Below, piece by piece: positions 1 to 12,600 of a DNA stretch of 64,000 nucleotides. The notes under the pieces were generated by a model, which worked only from the letters and a program-made list of their open reading frames with translations, did not search any database and had not been told where the DNA came from. The stretch spans positions 2,771,001-2,835,000 of the forward strand of contig NC_135553.1 of the NCBI RefSeq assembly GCF_964340395.1, written 5' to 3'. Position 1 is the first letter of the stretch; each line of letters starts with the position of its first letter. The translations under genes were made by a program, and so were the position numbers. This stretch comes from Glandiceps talaboti (Eukaryota; Hemichordata; Enteropneusta; Spengelidae).

Positions 1-190
1 TTTCTTATTAATATGGAGGTTTAGTGGTATGTAGTGTCTCCATGAAAAAACACTCATTTAACAAATTCCTATTTGAGCCTGAAGACGGGTGGTCAAGGTC
101 AAAGTCAAAGGTCAGTATATCATATCAAACAATGTGAATAAATTGATCTCTATAAAATTGTATTTACTGTCCCTCTAAACTTTCTATTAA

Positions 191-434
191 CTTAAATAAA
201 TCCAGGGGTCAAACAAAACTTGATTTAAATAAATCTAGGGGGTCAAACAAAACTTGATTTAAATAAATCTAGGGGTCAAACAAAACTTGATTTAAATAAA
301 TCTAGGGGCCACACAAAACTTGATTTAAATAAATCTAGGGGGGGGCACACAAAACTTGACTTAAATAAATCTAGGGGCCACACAAAAATTGATTTAAATA
401 AATCAGGGGGGGGGGGGCACACAAAACTTGATTT
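191..434. repeat. Short tandem array, ~34-38 bp unit, about 7 copies
   Basis: Seven imperfect copies of a unit built on TTAAATAAATCTAGGGG followed by TCAAACAAAACTTGAT or a CACACAAAACTTGAT variant. Copies differ mainly in the length of the internal G run (4 to about 10 G), which looks like replication slippage. The minus strand reads as repetitive 'DLFKSSFVCPP' peptide, which is an artefact of the array and not a gene. Confidence 0.9.
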
Positions 435-499
435 AATAATACATGACATATTGACCTTGGAAATTTGTGTCTGAAAAGATGTACTGTGTAAATAGACAC

Positions 500-1760
500 T
501 ATTATAACACATGTTGGGTATACCTGTAGAATAACGACAGAGTTCTTTGGATAATAGTCATATTTCATCTCAGCTTTGTCAGATTTCAAAGACTTCAAAG
601 TAAATTTATCATGAGACATCATATCTTAGTTGTATTCAGTCCCTTGCTGTACAAATTGATATTTAGTGAAACACGATAATAGTTGATACCTAATAAAGGC
701 AGGGGTGCTAAATGATGGTCTTTAATTCATATCAGACTACTTCAGTTACTAAAAACTGACTTTTTTTCACTGATAATGTGTTACTCTACAACATATGTTC
801 AATCTTTTCCTGTGAATTTAGTGAAATATAATATCCTTTTTTTAATACTTAGAATACGGCAGGGCTGCTACTAGAAGGTATCATTTCATACCAGATTTAT
901 CAGGTTACAAAGAACTTAGTGATATACTTTTCACTATTAATAAAGTGAATATGTTCCACTCTTTGCAATGAATATTGTGATTTGCACATTTTTTTTTAAT
1001 ATTGAGAATTCATTTCACATCAAAATTATTAGGTTACAATGAAGTCACAGTAAATTATTTCAAGTGAAGTACTAAGTGATATTATGTTCAATTTTTTTCC
1101 AGTGAATATTGAGCTTTTTGGTGAAATATATACAAGGTTATAATACCTATAGCATAAGGCAGAGCTGTTACAGGCAGGAATCAATGTATTAGGTTACACA
1201 CACCTCTGACCATATACTGGTACCTTTCATTTATAAGCTATTACTTTGTATTATGTTCCATCACCTTACTATATGTACGGTGTGCAATTTTATGAAATAT
1301 GATATACAACCTAGTATAAGGCTATTTTCCTCTACAATATGTGACACTATTTTTTGATCATTTATATTTTTCTGAAGTGAGACACTGTTTTAGTGCATGC
1401 TTACAGAAATTGTACAACCTTCTAAGGAGTCCAGGGTTGTTAAGTAAAATCTGTGTAAATACATACTAAAAAAACATCACACATGTTCTGTGATATGCAG
1501 TGTTTTTCATCAGATGGGGGAATCAGGTTAAACTGGCATAGAAGTCTATGTACATTATCATCCCAGTTTCAGTGGAGAACTCTGGTAATACAGCAAGGGT
1601 GGATTTCATACAGCTACTCGCCATCCATACAAAAACACTTAGCTATGTATATATACTAGACAAAAATATTGCATTACATATATACCTACTTGTTGGATAC
1701 CGACAGGGTTCCTACAATATGAATGTAATTGCTACAACAGATTCATTGGGTTAGATTATA
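500..1760. repeat. Degenerate ~160-bp interspersed tandem repeat
   Basis: A motif close to 'ATA(A)GGCAGGGCTGCTA' recurs with drift near 530, 693, 855, 1151 and 1690. It is followed by related text including TTAGGTTACA and GTGAATATTGTGA-like segments. I read this as an old tandem array with roughly 150-170 bp period (multiples where copies have decayed). No coding exon is convincing here. Confidence 0.5.
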
Positions 1761-1796
1761 AGAATTTGACTTTAGAATCTGTGAATCTTACATAAA

Positions 1797-3356
1797 GAGT
1801 TACAACTGAGTACATGATGAAAGCAGGTGAGTTACAACTGGGTACATGATGAAAGCAGGTGAGTTACAACCGAGTACATGATGAAAGCAGGTGAGTTACA
1901 ACTGAGTACATGATGAAAGCAGGTGAGTTACAATTGAGTACATGATGAAAGCAGGTGAGTTACAACCGAGTACATGATGAAAGCAGGTGAGTTACAATTG
2001 AGTACATGATGAAAGCAGGGGAGTTACAACCGAGTACATGATGAAAGCAGGTGAGTTACAACTGAGTACATGATGAAAGCAGGTGAGTTACAACCGAGTA
2101 CATGATGAAAGCAGGTGAGTTACAACTGATGAAAGCAGGTGAGTTACAACCGAGTACATGATGAAAGCAGGTGAGTTACAACTGAGTACATGATGAAAGC
2201 AGGTGAGTTACAACCGAGTACATGATGAAAGCAGGTGAGTTACAACTGAGTACATGATGAAAGCAGGTGAGTTACAACCGAGTACATGATGAAAGCAGGT
2301 GAGTTACAACTGAGTACATGATGAAAGCAGGTGAGTTACAACCGAGTACATGATGAAAGCAGGTGAGTTACAACCGAGTACATGATGAAAGCAGGTGAGT
2401 TACAACCGAGTACATGATGAAAGCAGGTGAGTTACAACCGAGTACATGATGAAAGCAGGTGAGTTACAACTGGGTACATGATGAAAGCAGGTGAGTTACA
2501 ACTGAGTACATGATGAAAGCAGGTGAGTTACAACTGAGTACATGATGAAAGCAGGTGAGTTACAACTGAGTACATGATGAAAGCAGGTGAGTTACAACTG
2601 AGTACATGATGAAAGCAGGTGAGTTACAACTGAGTACATGATGAAAGCAGGTGAGTTACAACTGAGTACATGATGAAAGCAGGTGAGTTACAACTGAGTA
2701 CATGATGAAAGCAGGTGAGTTACAACTGAGTACATGATGAAAGCAGGTGAGTTACAACCGAGTACATGATGAAAGCAAGTGAGTTACAACTGAGTCCATG
2801 ATGAAAGCAGGTTAGTTACAACCGAGTACATGATGAAAGCAGGTTAGTTACAACTGAGTACATGATGAAAGCAAGCGAGTTACAACTGAGTACATGATGA
2901 AAGCAGGTTAGTTACAACCGAGTACATGATGAAAGCAGGTGAGTTACAACCGAGTACATGATGAAAGCAGGCGAGTTACAACTGAGTACATGATGAAAGC
3001 AGGTTAGTTACAACCGAGTACATGATGAAAGCAGGTGAGTTACAACCGAGTACATGATGAAAGCAGGTGAGTTACAACCGAGTACATGATGAAAGCAGGT
3101 GAGTTACAACCGAGTACATGATGAAAGCAGGCGAGTTACAACTGAGTACATGATGAAAGCAGGTTAGTTACAACCGAGTACATGATGAAAGCAGGTGAGT
3201 TACAACCGAGTACATGATGAAAGCAGGTGAGTTACAACCGAGTACATGATGAAAGCAGGGGAGTTAAACCTGAGTACATGATGAAAGCAGGTGAGTTACA
3301 ACCGAGTACATGATGAAAGCAGGTGAGTTAAACCTGAGTACATGATGAAAGCAGGT
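1797..3356. repeat. 32-bp minisatellite, 49 units
   Basis: The unit is GAGTTACAACTGAGTACATG followed by ATGAAAGCAGGT. The span of 1560 bp equals 48 full units plus one 24-bp unit that has lost 8 bp (near 2120-2145). The main variable position is ACTGAGT versus ACCGAGT. From about 1860 to 2340 the two forms nearly alternate, giving a 64-bp higher-order period, while other stretches are runs of one form. The junction of consecutive units reads CAGGTGAGT, a consensus 5' splice site; a few units carry CAGGTTAGT, CAAGTGAGT, CAGGCGAGT or CAGGGGAGT instead. No long open frame crosses the array. Confidence 0.97.
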
Positions 3357-4297
3357 AGCATATTGAAAACAGACACAATTTGATGCCATTTGATATAATG
3401 ATAGAAGGCATGACATCTATACTATCACCTACAGCAATATATGGTTTTATTTCACATATCAAATACCACAGTGTTAGTTTATAGATATAACCACCTGTAC
3501 TATAGTTGATGACAGACTCTTGTCAGTCAGTGTTTTTGATAGTGCTTGGGAAACCCCTTCCCTCCCCCTCGACAGGATCGAGGGGGAGAAAGGGAGAAGG
3601 GAAAGAGGGAGGGAGGGAGGGAGGGAAAGATTGTTTAAACTTACATAGTTGTTGCATAGTATGTTACAATATATAGTCTATTGCCAATTGTTGACCTCAT
3701 ATCAAGTTATTTAATTCTGGTGGGGAACTCCAATAAAGTCAAAAACAAAGTGAGAAAGTTATTTCATTAAAGAGGTGCATTTAAAGTAAAATAAGGCTCG
3801 TTTTACCTATCAAAGCAGCAAAAAAAGTCATTTTCACTATGCACAACACGACCAACGACACTTAAAATAGTTTTTTGGTATGTTTTTAAATTGACACTGA
3901 TATCCAGCATAGAAAAGACTTCATTGCAGTTGACTGAGACTATAAGCATCATACAATGCTAGGAGCTCCACAGTTTACTTCAGCAATGTTTCGCCATGCA
4001 ATGTTTCGCCATGCAATGTTTCGCCATGATTTATTAACAATTGTTAAAAAGCTCCTAACATTGTTTACCTACCCATGATGCCACACCCCAGTACAAATCA
4101 AAGCTCTTTTGAGCAAGATTTGACAAATGTTATAGCTCTGTTAATAGGCTGCATTAGTGAAAATGAGTTAGTGGTTTTCTAACAATAAGAAATTCAACTA
4201 AGACAAAATCAACCTCACTTTTTGTTTTAATGTCCTTCGACAAAAGCATTTTACAGGTACCCATGCTACATGTCAATTTTAGCACAATGCCTACTCA
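3357..4297. other. Intergenic spacer with hairpin, G-run and 15-bp triplet repeat
   Basis: No supported gene. It contains a perfect 11-bp inverted repeat (3562-3572 with 3578-3588, 5-nt loop), then five GGG tracts separated by single A residues (3607-3625), which is a G-quadruplex-capable pattern. It also contains three tandem copies of GCAATGTTTCGCCAT at 3983-4028. Confidence 0.7.
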
Positions 4298-4722
4298 GTT
4301 ACTGACAGACACTGTGCACCCATAGTTACTGACAGACACTGTGATGCACCCATAGTTACTGACAGACACTGTGATGCACCCACAGTTACTGACAGACACT
4401 GTGATGCACCCATAGTTACTAGTTACTGGTGACAGACACTGTGATGCACCCATAGTTACTGACAGACACTGTGATGCACCCATAGTTACTGACAGGCACT
4501 ATGATGCACCCATAGTTACTGACAGACACTGTGATGCACCCATAGTTACTGACAGACACTGTGATGCACACATAGTTACTGACAGACACTATGATTCACC
4601 CACAGTTACTGACAGACACTGTGATGCACCCACAGTTACTGACAGACACTGTGATACACCCATAGTTACTGACAGACACTGTGATGCGCCCATAGTTACT
4701 CACTGACACTGTGATACACCCA
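4298..4722. repeat. 30-bp minisatellite, about 14 copies
   Basis: The unit is GTTACTGACAGACACTGTGA followed by TGCACCCATA. One copy near 4419-4440 carries an extra partial AGTTACTG insertion, and a few copies have point changes (ATTCACC, GCGCCC). The unit is divisible by three, so it yields a repetitive minus-strand reading frame. I do not treat that as coding. Confidence 0.95.
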
Positions 4723-7700
4723 TTGCCAAGTACATGCAGGTTTTATCATATAATTGTAACAGCTATAGCAAATGCTAAACTGGAATTTGATAAATTTGCA
4801 TAAAATTATGTTGATTGTACTTTGCATGTAAAACTGTGGGCACAATTTTCAAATTATTTACAAACGTTACAATGCATAGTCATGCAGTTCATTCAAAATT
4901 TTTCAGCTTTGAGCTTTCAAAATTTGACTACTAAACTGATGAAATTTTGATCATTTTCAAATTGATGATAGTAAATTTGCTTACAAGATATCTATTAAAA
5001 ATTAATTTGTCACATTGCAAAACTCTAGCATTAATAACGATACAAATATTGATTACATCACTGGGTATTGTTAAAATTAAGTAATAATCAGCCACTATGA
5101 ATGATTGTAGTTATAGTCACTGACCTTTACATGGTGAATTATATTACTAATATTAGTAATAATTAATAAAGAACTGTACCAGGTCATCAAATGATAACTG
5201 CATTCAGTTATATATTGATATTTGATTATATGAGTTGAATAATGAGGAAATGAACTGGTCCACTTGTGGCAGTTTTGAATTAGAACAAAATTACTTTTAC
5301 TGATATCATAATGTCCAAGTTAATTATGATAAATGACTTAATTGTTACAATTATTCTTCCTATAGCATCATTAATATGGTCAATTAATAGAGATTACAGA
5401 CCCAATCAATGGACTAATATGAACAACTAATGTATGAATGATGGGCTCACTGTCTGCATGAATACATCATTACAACATATAATTGCCTTAATGTAAAGAA
5501 TAGGCAAAGAAATCGAGACAACTGGTGGACCAAGAAACTCACAGAATGACAACCAAGGATTGGAAAGAGGAAGATAACAAAGGAAATGGGGGATGAAATA
5601 ACCATATACATGATTACAGCAACATGGAGTAGTTTGCAAGAGACAGATGGGAATGGAAATTGCTGGAGGAGGGCTTCACCCAACAATGGATGAACATTAC
5701 AGTCTCAACCAACCCACCCACCCACCCACCAACCAACCCACCAACCAACCAACCAACGACTAGAGATTGAATCCCAGGTTCTTGCATTAGTGTCCACACT
5801 CTTTTTAGTCAACTTCCTATACAGTATTGTTAGGATTTATATCTGTGGTTAGAAACCACAGTTGGCATCCAGACTACATTATCTTAATCTCCAAAGTCTA
5901 CAATACATCATGAGTTGTAGAACAAATATGATATAATTAAGACACAAACATGTCAATAGTTTAATCATAAATATCACTGTTTATGTTGGTTTACACTGTG
6001 ATATGTAAAACTGTACCCAAACATCATAAAAAGTTCATAGCCTATTTTATTGCCCTAATAACCCAGTATAGATATCTGGTGATGCATTCAGTGGCCAATG
6101 AAGACTACAAAGAAAGAAACTGGTAATAAAATGAATGAATAGTTGGGGATGTCATTATTAGTGACATTGATAAATTGGATGGGTGACATTCTACTGTGTA
6201 TTATCTCGACCTAGATTGATTGCCATAGAAAAACCAACAATACTACTACACTGACTTTGCAGAATATAACATTAAAGGCAGTGATATAAAATTTGATGGC
6301 CTAAAACTAGTGTTTTACTGTCATTGATTGCAAAACCTGTGTAACACAGTGGGGGACATAATCAAATGTACCATATTACTGTCCCTAGGCTTTGGAGGGA
6401 TTACTGATAACACAGTAGTTAGTTAGTTGTAGACCACAAAGAGAGCATCCAAGACTTGGAAGATATGTTTTGATGTCAGAAAATGAAGGAGTATGGAGTA
6501 TGAATTATGTGTCGTTATAATGTCAAAGAATAGAGTACTCTCACGAAGTTATGAGGGGATGGGCATCATCATTACTACTGGAAGAACACTAAGGTACTCT
6601 TCAAATTAAAATTTAGATGGAACCATGTTAAAAATACCTTTTAGTAATTATGAAGATTCACCAAATCTAACATTGCCCTTAAAATATATGAATATACAGA
6701 ACTTTGTAAAATATATGTCATGATTCTATTTTTACATCACTTACATATGCACACAACTTTATCCAGGCACTTGAAAATACTGAGCTGCGTACTAGCTTTT
6801 CGAAGCAATCATTACAAGATGAAAAAAAATATCATGTGGATCTCAGCAAAAGATTGACAACAAAGGGAGCTCCGTAGTAAATTTACACAATTTGGCAAAC
6901 AAAAATGAGGGTTTGAATTGGGGGGAGGGAGGGTGGATGGGTGTGAATAAATTTGACTGCGAATGAGTGCGACCACACTCAGTCTGATAAACAATTTACT
7001 CTTTCAAAATTCTCCTAACTGAAATATTGCTTCCAGGACTACATTCCTTAAAAAAGAAACTTTCCTGCAATCATTGTGTGTTAGTAAATGAATGTGTTCA
7101 CTGTAAGGAAAAGGTATTGAGCATTAAGTAGTCACAATTGTATTTTAAACAAAAGACGAGAACTCAAGGATGACTATTTTATGAACTTAGTCTAGTAAAA
7201 ATTTAATGACTCAAATTAACTATGTCCTCATCAAAAATTTATATGTAACCTACTTGACTATATATATATCTTGTTCAATACTGAGAAAACAACATGAAAT
7301 CATGGGGATATTAAAGATTGATTCAACCTTGAAGGCTACAAATTAACTTGCTTGTTAAGTTAGAAAAATCTTATTTTTAAAATTTAGTCTCAAATTGATT
7401 GGAAAATTCACATCAGTAGGTACTTAGCAATATATATAATTCAAGCAATACTATATATTCATCAGTATGGAATTATGGGGGAAAGTTTATTAGAACCTGA
7501 AGTGGAGTTGGGATAAAAATTAGCTTGCTTGTTACAAAACTCTGCTTTCCCTAAACTATTCTTTTTAAATGTCTCAAATAAACTGTGCCTTCATTAAAAA
7601 TTTCAATGTATTAAAGTTTAACACTTGGCTATATCTATCTCAGTCCATACAGGGAGATAGAAGTAGTTCCATGGTCCATACATGGAGATAGAATTAACTT

Positions 7701-8700
7701 TATGTCATGAATATATATAAGAGATTGAATTGTACAGTAGAACTGGATCATAATGAGTGTTACATTTTCAGCCCAAAGTCTGCATACAACACATGAAACT
7801 TGTGTTTAAAATAGAACTTTTGACTTCACCTGTAATGTGTCTAATTTATTATATATTATAGGGAATTCTGGGTAAATTTCTTATAAATATGTGAAAGAAT
7901 ACACAAACAATTACAAAGTCTAAAGTGATGATATAAGGTGAGAGAGCTATAGTGTATATATTATTGAGTAGGAGGTCAGTTCTATAATTTACATAATCTG
8001 TGTAAATAGTTTATTGAGTTGATGGACTTTATTGAGTGGATTACCCTGACATGCTTGGTAGTGTCTTTGTCTATGGAACAATGCAAGGATGAGTAAGCCT
8101 GGTGTGGAATGTCTATCCATACCCAGGAACAATGGTGGTATCCCACTTGAAAAACGTGGTACAGACCAAAGTCATGTTGATGTATCCTATACACAAATGT
8201 TACTTGCTGACAATAATTGTTACACTTAACATGAACTGAACATACTGATAACAGTTTATATGTTACTGAATAAATCTCTTTGCACATTTAATTTTGAAAA
8301 ATAAATATGACTTTTTCTGGTTTTGTAATGCAGTACATGTATAACAAAATCAATATAGATTTGACATATGTATGAACATACTAAAGATAGTATTATAACT
8401 GTTACAGTATATATCTTCTAAACTTGCCTCCATAAGCCAATATTGCTTAAGGCAGGGAGGACTTCATTTCAAAAGTACCAGGCCACCTGTTAGATATGCA
8501 GTTATATGGAAATATACAAAACAAACAATTGTCTGTAGCTAATTGTCTGCTATCAAGCACTATAAGGTAATAACATTAGTTTGAAAACCTACAATGACTT
8601 CTAATTATAGCTGAAAACTAACCTACTGAACAGAACAATAATGAACAATTTTTAATAGTACCTATAGGTTTAATTATAATCATTGTTTGTCTTGAGTTTG
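4723..8700. other. Intergenic AT-rich stretch, no supported gene
   Basis: Nothing here reads as a convincing exon on either strand. A CCAA/CCCA tetranucleotide tract lies at 5700-5757. Positions 5762-5845 resemble the dispersed element described at 11133-11455 (shared text around TTGAATCCCAGGTTCTTGCA). A minus-strand open frame at 7982-8287 has no recognisable domain. Confidence 0.6.
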
Positions 8701-8707
8701 GCTACAT

Positions 8708-9602
8708 AGCATATATCTCTCCAACCTCTGCAGATTGCATGGTTACTGTACATAACGTATATCTCTCCAACCTCAGATTGCATGGTTACTTTACATTTAA
8801 TATAACGTATATCTCTCCACCTCAGATTGCATGGCTACTTTACATAACGTATATCTCTCCAACCTCAGATTGCATGGTTACTTTACATAACGTATATCTC
8901 TCCAACCTCAGATTGCATGGTTACTTTACATAACGTATATCTCTCCAACCTCAGATTGCATGGCTACTTTACATAATGTATATCTCTCCAACCTCAGATT
9001 GCATGGTTACTTTACATAACGTATATCTCTCCAACCTCAGATTGCATGGTTACTTTACATAACGTATATCTCTCCAACCTCAGATTGCATGGTTACTTTA
9101 CATAACGTATATCTCTCCAACCTTAGATTGCATGGTTACTTTACATAACGTATATCTCTCCAACCTCAGATTGCATGGTTACTTTACATAACGTATATCT
9201 CTCCAACCTTAGATTGCATGGTTACTTTACATAACGTATATCTCTCCAACCTCAGATTGCATGGTTACTTTACATAACGTATATCTCTCCAACCTCAGAT
9301 TGCATGGTTACTTTACATAATGTATATCTCTCCAACCTCAGATTGCATCGTTACTTTACATAACGTATATCTCTCCAACCTCAGATTGCATGGTTACTTT
9401 ACATAAAGTAATATATCTCTCCAACCTCAGATTGCATCGTTACTTTACATAACGTATATCTCTCCAACCTCAGATTGCATGGTTACTTTACATAAAGTAA
9501 TATATCTCTCCAACCTCAGATTGCATGGTTACTTTACATAAAGTAATATATCTCTCCAACCTCAGATTGCATGGTTACTTTACATAACGTATATCTCTCC
9601 GA
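8708..9602. repeat. 43-bp minisatellite, about 21 copies
   Basis: The unit is GGTTACTTTACATAACGTAT followed by ATCTCTCCAACCTCAGATTGCAT. Variants include a TAAAGTAATATA replacement of the CGTATAT segment in three late copies, CGTTAC for GGTTAC, and CCTTAG for CCTCAG. The array boundary is sharp on the right (9602). The pyrimidine-rich TATCTCTCCAACCTCAG block resembles a 3' splice site, but no flanking exon supports use. Confidence 0.96.
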
Positions 9603-9605
9603 CCG

Positions 9606-11130
9606 TCTCCTTTTTAGGATCTCATTGTCAAAATGGTTTCAAGCAACCAACGTTACCTAACAGGTGTCCATCTCTGATATATTCAAAACATTTTTAACAA
9701 ACTTGCCATTGAACAAAATTTTTGTTAAAATTGGAGCGCAAGCTCAGTTTATACATTTTTCTGCAGAATTTTTGCTGCATATTCAAAAGTTTGCGGTTTG
9801 CTACTTAATGAAGCAAACTTAACCATCACTTGTAATATTGAATGAACTCAAAACAGGTATAAAGATATAACTTATAAATGATCAGATGTCATAGTTTTTT
9901 ATATGCATAAAATTGTCAAGGTGATGCCTACTCTGTAATAAACTGTTCTAGTAGTGCCAGAATACAACTGTAATGTCATAGAAGGTATGCATAGACATCA
10001 ACACTGCACTATACTAGACTAATTTAAATCAAAGTTTTTTGTATTTTCATTTGAGTAAAAAGCTTATAAATTCAGCACTTTGGCATGTACTAAGTTGAGG
10101 CTCTTTTGCAATTACTCACAAGAAAACTTGATTTTTATTGTTTTAACTCAAAACAAAACATTTTGTGATTTATCAGAGGCAAAACTTGTCACATCTGAAT
10201 AAAAAGAAAACTTACTGTCAATGAAAATATGTTACTATAAATTCATTTATAGTGCAATTGCACATCAATGACAAAGGTATATATATGAATATAAAACTGT
10301 TTACTCTTCATAGTCTGGTGTGCAGATATAGGACTTTGAGATGAATATACAACACTACAGTTCCAATGAGATTGTTAGACTACAAATGTAAGTCCTCAGT
10401 GTACAGATATAGGACTTTGAGATGAATATACTACAGTAAAGTTCAAATTAGACTAAGTCCACAGTGTACAGATATAGGACTTTGAGATGAATATACTAGT
10501 ACAGTTCAAATGAGAGATAGTCATTTCTAGCTTTAAAATAAACTACAAAATCTCAAAAACTATGATTGTACATCAATGACAAAAAATCTTACATTAAATT
10601 ACTCTTCAAAGTCTAAACTCATCCTGATATCTGTTTGTGTAGCTACAGAACATTAAGATGCATACTAGGTGAAAGTTCAACTCATACTGTAAGTCATTTT
10701 ACAATATATGGACAGCGCACCTGGAGGAGAATAGTCCCTTGATGCAATATTCATGACTAAAATCTGTTCAAAAATCATACATGCAGGTAAAGGAGATATG
10801 AGTAAAGATTTGAAATTAAGAACATATGAATAATTTTTGTAAGTGGCATGATACTTGGTTTACTTAGTTTTTAATAGCAAAATTATGAGAGGAGCTGATT
10901 TTGCTCATTAGATAATAAAGCTAAAGATTATCCTCGTAGCCAGGATGGAGATTAAGGAATTACAACAATACAGGCCTGCTTGATTTATTTGTGGTAGAAT
11001 ACACCTTCGGTAATGATTCTTGCAACAACCAGACTACTTGGGGAAACTTTCCACTGTGACTTCAAGCCATGCCCTTCACAATATCAGAGTGAAAATGAAG
11101 ATATAAATCACCATCTGTGTGTGCTTTTTT
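9606..11130. other. Intergenic stretch with a three-copy repeat
   Basis: No supported gene. Three copies of a segment containing CAGATATAGGACTTTGAGAT plus GAATATAC begin near 10320, 10405 and 10468, with unequal spacing (about 85 and 63 bp). Confidence 0.6.
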
Positions 11131-11132
11131 AG

Positions 11133-11455
11133 AAACCAAGGTTTCAATCCCTTGTTCTTGTATTAGTATTTTCTATCAATGGAGTCATACAGTTTACAGA
11201 TGATTATTCTTTTACACGGGACACATTTTTTGTATAACTCTGTTAGACAACTTGTTTTTCAAACCTAGATTGAAATCCTAACCCAAACTGAGTCTTTAAA
11301 GGCCCATGTTTCAATCCCAGGTTTTTGCATTGGATTGTTATTTTATCAGAGCAGCCATACAGATTACATAGGATTATGCTTTTGGGCTAGACAAATGTTT
11401 TGGTAAGCTCTGCCAGACAAAGTGCATCCTTAAATTACAATCCCTAATCCAAATT
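11133..11455. repeat. Dispersed ~160-bp element, two adjacent copies
   Basis: Two direct copies (about 11133-11290 and 11295-11455) share the order TTTCAATCCC, then a CAT-ACAG-TTACA segment, then CTCTGYYAGACAA, then TACAATCC/GAAATCC. Related copies occur at 26500-26660 and, partially, at 5762-5845. Identity between copies looks like 65-75% by eye. The class of element is not clear. A TTTCAATCCC motif vaguely resembles a degenerate tRNA B box, but there is no matching A box. Confidence 0.6.
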
Positions 11456-11584
11456 AGGCCTTTAAAGTGGAAATTCAAAAAGAAAGAGTCTGTAATATCT
11501 TTATTTCTGCTTATACATACCTTCCGTTCATGGTCATGGATGAAAGTACTCATAAATGACCTTCCGTTAGCACCAACTATCTAG

Positions 11585-12600
11585 TTATCAATTTTGAAAT
11601 TTGAGATAATATTTTCCTTGATTTAGAAAGTATTTGGATATGTACTTGTAAAACAAGCCACAACCTATTATATTGACATAGACTTAAATCTGAGAGTTCG
11701 GTTTTCAAATTCAAATTTAAGATAACATTTTCTTCTGAACAAAAAGTCAAGTTATTACAAGGAATAAAGTGACAATATATTAATTAATATCTTCATATAA
11801 AATTCATTACCACAGCGTGGATTCCAGTTTCAAATTTGAGATAAGGTTGTCTTCAATTTATAAAGGTGCATACTTGGATAAAGGAAATGTTACTTTTACT
11901 TGGATAAAGTGATAACATATTTTATCTTCTTCTAGTGTTGCTAAATATGAGAATCAAGTTTCTATGTTTACAAGAAGATAACATTTTTCACAGTTAAACT
12001 GAAAAGTATTATCTCAAATCTGAAACTGTAAACCAAATTCTCAGATCTAAATTCCAGTGATAAGATAACAGATTGTCACTTTATCCAAGTATCCCACGCC
12101 AGAGGTATTCTTTTTGTTGAAATAGTTTAAAAAATAAAATACTTCTGGTGTGAACTTGGATAAAGTGACAACCTGTTATCTTATCACAAAATTAAGACTG
12201 ACAGCTGGGTTTTAGGTGTCAAATTTGAGATAATAGTTTTCTCAATTTCAAAACTTCTTGGATACAATAACCATGACTAAGCTTGTACATGGATAAAGTG
12301 ACAACCTGTTATAGATATAAATCTGAGAATTTGGTTTACAGTGTCAGATTTGAGATAATAGTTTTCTCAATTTCGTCAACTACTTGTAAGCTTGTTCATG
12401 GATGATATGTCAATCATATCTCAACACACTGAGAGTCTGGTTTACAGTTTCAAATTTGAGATAACATTTTTGGCAATTTCACAACACTATTTTGATAAAA
12501 TTGCCCAGCTCAGTGGATAATATGACAAAATGTGTTATCTTCACAGAGTTAACTGTGAGAGTGCAGTTTCCTGTTTCAAGTCGAAGATAACATATCATTC
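11585..12600. repeat. Degenerate ~115-120 bp array with copies in both orientations
   Basis: Recurring blocks are TTTCAAATTTGAGATAA, then TTTTCTCAATTTC, then TGGATAAAGTGACAACCTGT, then TATCTT. Plus-oriented copies are visible near 11590, 11700, 11830, 12130-12230, 12290-12370 and 12430. Between about 11990 and 12090 the same blocks appear reverse-complemented (TTATCTCAAATCTGAAACTG and TTGTCACTTTATCCAAGTA), so part of the array was inverted. Confidence 0.75.

Noticed and set aside
1797-3356. CRISPR-like regular array
   Set aside because: Units are directly adjacent with no unique spacers, and the host is eukaryotic. It is a minisatellite, as are the arrays at 4298, 8708, 43195 and 63533.
7982-8287. 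101-codon minus-strand frame, possibly an organelle-derived insert
   Set aside because: Parts read as aromatic-rich peptide, and the opposite strand has a YPD-type segment, but no known mitochondrial or nuclear family could be matched and there are no splice sites.
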